NCBI RefSeq assembly: GCF_018918145.1
Contig: NZ_JAHLPX010000007.1
Span: 62,001-126,000, forward strand
Direction: 5' to 3'
DNA length: 64,000 nt
Source: Anaerotignum sp. MSJ-24
GTDB lineage: Bacteria; Bacillota; Clostridia; Lachnospirales; Anaerotignaceae
The notes under the pieces are model-generated. The model searched no databases, had not been told where the DNA came from, and worked only from the letters and a program-made list of their open reading frames with translations. Made by a program: the position numbers and the translations under genes. Every line of letters starts with the position of its first letter. Within the stretch, counting starts at the first letter, position 1. This document shows positions 61,734 through 64,000 of the stretch, in pieces.

Positions 61734-64000
61734 ATGAAAAGAAAATTGGCATTACTTATTGCCGCTGTTATGACAGTAGCAATGGTACCCGCAACAGCTT
61801 TCGCATCAACAAAGCTTACAGCAGTTGACGAAATCACAGTAGGTACAGATAAAGAGTTTACATCAAGAGTTGAGCTTTCAAAGAGCAACGATCAGGTAGA
61901 TATTGATGAAACAAAATATCCTGAATTTGATGTATATGCAACACTTACAAATGGTAAGTTTGCAAAAGATGGCGATAACTATAAGATGGACACTTACGAT
62001 AACAGTGATTTCTTAAAGGACACAGTAGGTGTTAAAGCTGTTGAAGTTATGAGCGACACAAAGGCTAAGATTACTCTTGATACAAAAGTATTTAACGGTA
62101 ATGTAGAAAAAATAAATGCTTGTGTACTTCCTATGATAGTTAAGGCTGGCGAAGTTGGCGATGTAGTTGTTACATTCACAAGCAACGTAACAGCATTCAA
62201 GAAGGCTTCAGAAGTAATCGCAAACGTACAGACAGGTAAGGTTGCAATCGAAACAGACGGCGTTAAGACTTATGTTGAAGATGAAACAGATGACGATAAG
62301 GAACTTAAGGAAATTACAATTAAGGAACTTACACCCGACGTACTTGAGGGCGGTAAAATCAAACTTAAACTCAGCGGAAACTGGAAATTCACATATGAAG
62401 ATGAAGATGGATACGGAGCTGACCCTGTAGTTAAGGCCCTCAATGAAGATGTTACAGGAAAAATTAATACATACGAATCAGACGAAGATGAAATGGTAAT
62501 TGATTTTATCGGAAGATATGAAGATAATATGCTTACAGATATAACAATTTCTAACGTTTTTGTTCAGCCTACAAAGAAATGCAAAGCCGGAGATGTTGCT
62601 ACAATCACAGTTTCATCAATGGCTTCACCTAAGGAATTCTCAAACGTTAAGCTTGAGGTTGCTAAGATGGTTAAGGAAGCTGTAACATATTCAGTTGAAG
62701 ATAAAGATCTTCCTGTAATCTGGTCAGGTGCTTACAACGATGATGAGAACACACTTAAGGTATCAGTTGAAGAAAATACAGGCGATATTCTTAACACATC
62801 AAGAAAAGCTACATTCACATTCCCCGAAGGAATTGAAGTAGTTGATATTGCAAATGTTGCAGACTTAAAGGTAAACAAAACTGGTGAAGATGCATTCAAA
62901 TATAAAATTGACCAGAATGTCGTTACAATCTGGAACTATGCTAAACCCGGTGAGGAATCATCAGCTAAGACAGATCTTGGTATTAAATTCATTCTTAATG
63001 CAGCACCTACATTCTCAGGTGATGTAAACGTTACACTCGGCGGAGAGTTTGATGACGTAACACTTAAGGTTGCAACAGTTAAAGCTCCTTATACAGTATC
63101 AGCTAAGACAAGCGAAGTACTTATCGACTACAGATATGTACCTGTAAACGATATCGTTATTACAGAGGCTGAAGAAGGCATACTTAAAGAAGACGATGTA
63201 GTTGCACTCAAAGTAGAAAAGATGGACTTCGAAGATGCTGGTAAAGTAGAAGTTACAGAAGGTGATATTGATGTTGATGTTGAAGTCAATGATGAAAGAA
63301 AAATTTTCGATAACGGAAACGCAGCTATCCTTACAGTAACTGTTAAAGATGAATCAACAGAGGCTTCAACAATCGTTATCAGCGGTCTTGAACTTTACCT
63401 TGACAGAACTCTCCCTGTAGGTGGATATGCACTTGAAAATGTTTCAGGTAAATTAACAGCGCATGATAATTATGATGATTATGAATATGTACTTCCTATA
63501 AATATTCTTTGGGAAAACTCAACTTTAGATAAAGAACTTTATGATGCTGCAACAGGCGACCTTTATCATGGAGAACAGATTCCTCTTGGTTTCTTCAAGT
63601 ACAAAGCAGTAACAGTAAACGACAGCTATGTTGACGTTATCACATCAGCTCGTGACCAGGATGACTCTACAACAAACAAGAAGATCATCATCACAGTTGG
63701 CGCTTCAACAATGGCAGTAGGTACAGAAACAGTTAACCTTGACGCTCCTGCATACATCAACAGCGAAAACTACACAATGCTTCCCGTAAGAGCAATCTCA
63801 GAAGCATTTGGTGCAACAGTTAACTGGGATGCAGCATCAAGAACAGTAACAGTACTCAGCGGACAGAGAATCATTTCTATGACAATCGGTTCAAGAACAA
63901 TGTACATCAACGGTACACCTGTTGCTATGAACACAACAGCAGCTATCGTAAACGACAGAACATTTATCCCTGTAAGAGATCTTGCTAACTCACTTGGTAT
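61734..64000 (+). CDS. Long secreted protein with copper-amine-oxidase-type stalk domain (3' end cut)
   Basis: The frame is open from 61734 to the right edge (755 codons, no stop). AGGAGG lies 6 bases before the ATG. Residues 1-24 are a signal peptide (MKRKLALLIAAVMTVAMVPATAFA). The middle is a long, acidic, beta-rich region with repeated units around Thr/Val/Glu/Asp-rich strands, unknown to me. The last visible part, from about residue 660, is a copper amine oxidase N-terminal (stalk) domain: INSENYTMLPVRAISEAFGA, NWDAASRTVTV, RTFIPVRDLANSLG. Such domains are common in abundant clostridial cell-surface proteins. Codons are strongly biased, suggesting high expression. Probably an S-layer-like or wall protein. 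Confidence 0.85.
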   Translation, partial: MKRKLALLIAAVMTVAMVPATAFASTKLTAVDEITVGTDKEFTSRVELSKSNDQVDIDETKYPEFDVYATLTNGKFAKDGDNYKMDTYDNSDFLKDTVGVKAVEVMSDTKAKITLDTKVFNGNVEKINACVLPMIVKAGEVGDVVVTFTSNVTAFKKASEVIANVQTGKVAIETDGVKTYVEDETDDDKELKEITIKELTPDVLEGGKIKLKLSGNWKFTYEDEDGYGADPVVKALNEDVTGKINTYESDEDEMVIDFIGRYEDNMLTDITISNVFVQPTKKCKAGDVATITVSSMASPKEFSNVKLEVAKMVKEAVTYSVEDKDLPVIWSGAYNDDENTLKVSVEENTGDILNTSRKATFTFPEGIEVVDIANVADLKVNKTGEDAFKYKIDQNVVTIWNYAKPGEESSAKTDLGIKFILNAAPTFSGDVNVTLGGEFDDVTLKVATVKAPYTVSAKTSEVLIDYRYVPVNDIVITEAEEGILKEDDVVALKVEKMDFEDAGKVEVTEGDIDVDVEVNDERKIFDNGNAAILTVTVKDESTEASTIVISGLELYLDRTLPVGGYALENVSGKLTAHDNYDDYEYVLPINILWENSTLDKELYDAATGDLYHGEQIPLGFFKYKAVTVNDSYVDVITSARDQDDSTTNKKIIITVGASTMAVGTETVNLDAPAYINSENYTMLPVRAISEAFGATVNWDAASRTVTVLSGQRIISMTIGSRTMYINGTPVAMNTTAAIVNDRTFIPVRDLANSLG

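Overview
The window comes from a low-GC, Gram-positive, strictly anaerobic, spore-forming member of the Clostridia. Evidence: a complete Rnf ion-pumping complex, lactoyl-CoA/2-hydroxyacyl-CoA dehydratase genes of the acrylate-pathway type (very like those of Clostridium/Anaerotignum propionicum as I remember them), the late sporulation sigma factor SigK, a CwlD-type spore amidase, a T-box in front of alaS, and strong AGGAGG ribosome binding sites. An Anaerotignum-like Lachnospirales is my best guess; this is inference from gene content, not a database match. About 57 protein genes and three tRNAs are supported.

Layout. 1-5.2 kb (minus): the start of a NuoF-type iron-sulfur/flavoprotein, alaS with its T-box, and rpoN. 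5.5-10.6 kb: rnfCDGEAB. 10.8-17.3 kb (plus): purine permease, an ACT-domain/PFL-family pair, a PepD dipeptidase, an AI-2E-type permease and an RseC-like protein. 17.3-24 kb: three copies of a structured intergenic repeat (R1) with a smaller three-hairpin repeat (R2) nested in its hairpin loops, interleaved with a C-GCAxxG-C-C protein, a DUF1292 protein, a DEAD-box helicase, an IlvD/Edd dehydratase plus HpcH/HpaI aldolase, and an IclR regulator. 24-34 kb: CwlD, an AEC transporter, a secreted 5'-nucleotidase with LysM, YfcE, RdgB, HtrA, an aminotransferase and PutP. 34-35 kb: a possible type I toxin and tRNA-Leu, -Arg and -Gly.

35-43 kb: a NifX-like protein, a TetR regulator divergent from a translationally coupled trio (small unknown protein, MMPL/RND transporter, 1223-residue GLUG/coiled-coil surface protein). 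43-51 kb: SigK, a zinc-ribbon protein, GapA, a YkvI-family permease and the lcdCAB-type dehydratase operon behind a structured leader. 51-61 kb: sugar kinase, HIT protein, an orphan histidine kinase, ferritin-like protein, MurG, lipoprotein cyclophilin, USP, SEC-C protein, then a ywlC-ywlE-rpiB-upp-tagO-like cluster in which a catalytically dead copy of YwlE follows ywlE. The window ends inside a long secreted protein with a copper-amine-oxidase-type stalk domain.

How the parts fit: acyl-CoA dehydration (LcdAB with its ATP-driven activator LcdC) and Rnf (ferredoxin:NAD+ coupling to an ion gradient) are the energy core of amino-acid or lactate fermentation; PutP, YkvI and AzgA feed substrates; GapA links to glycolysis. 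The most unusual content is the R1/R2 nested repeat family with compensatory base changes, the pseudo-phosphatase beside YwlE, the structured leaders before lcdC and before the last gene, and the TetR-MMPL-GLUG locus.
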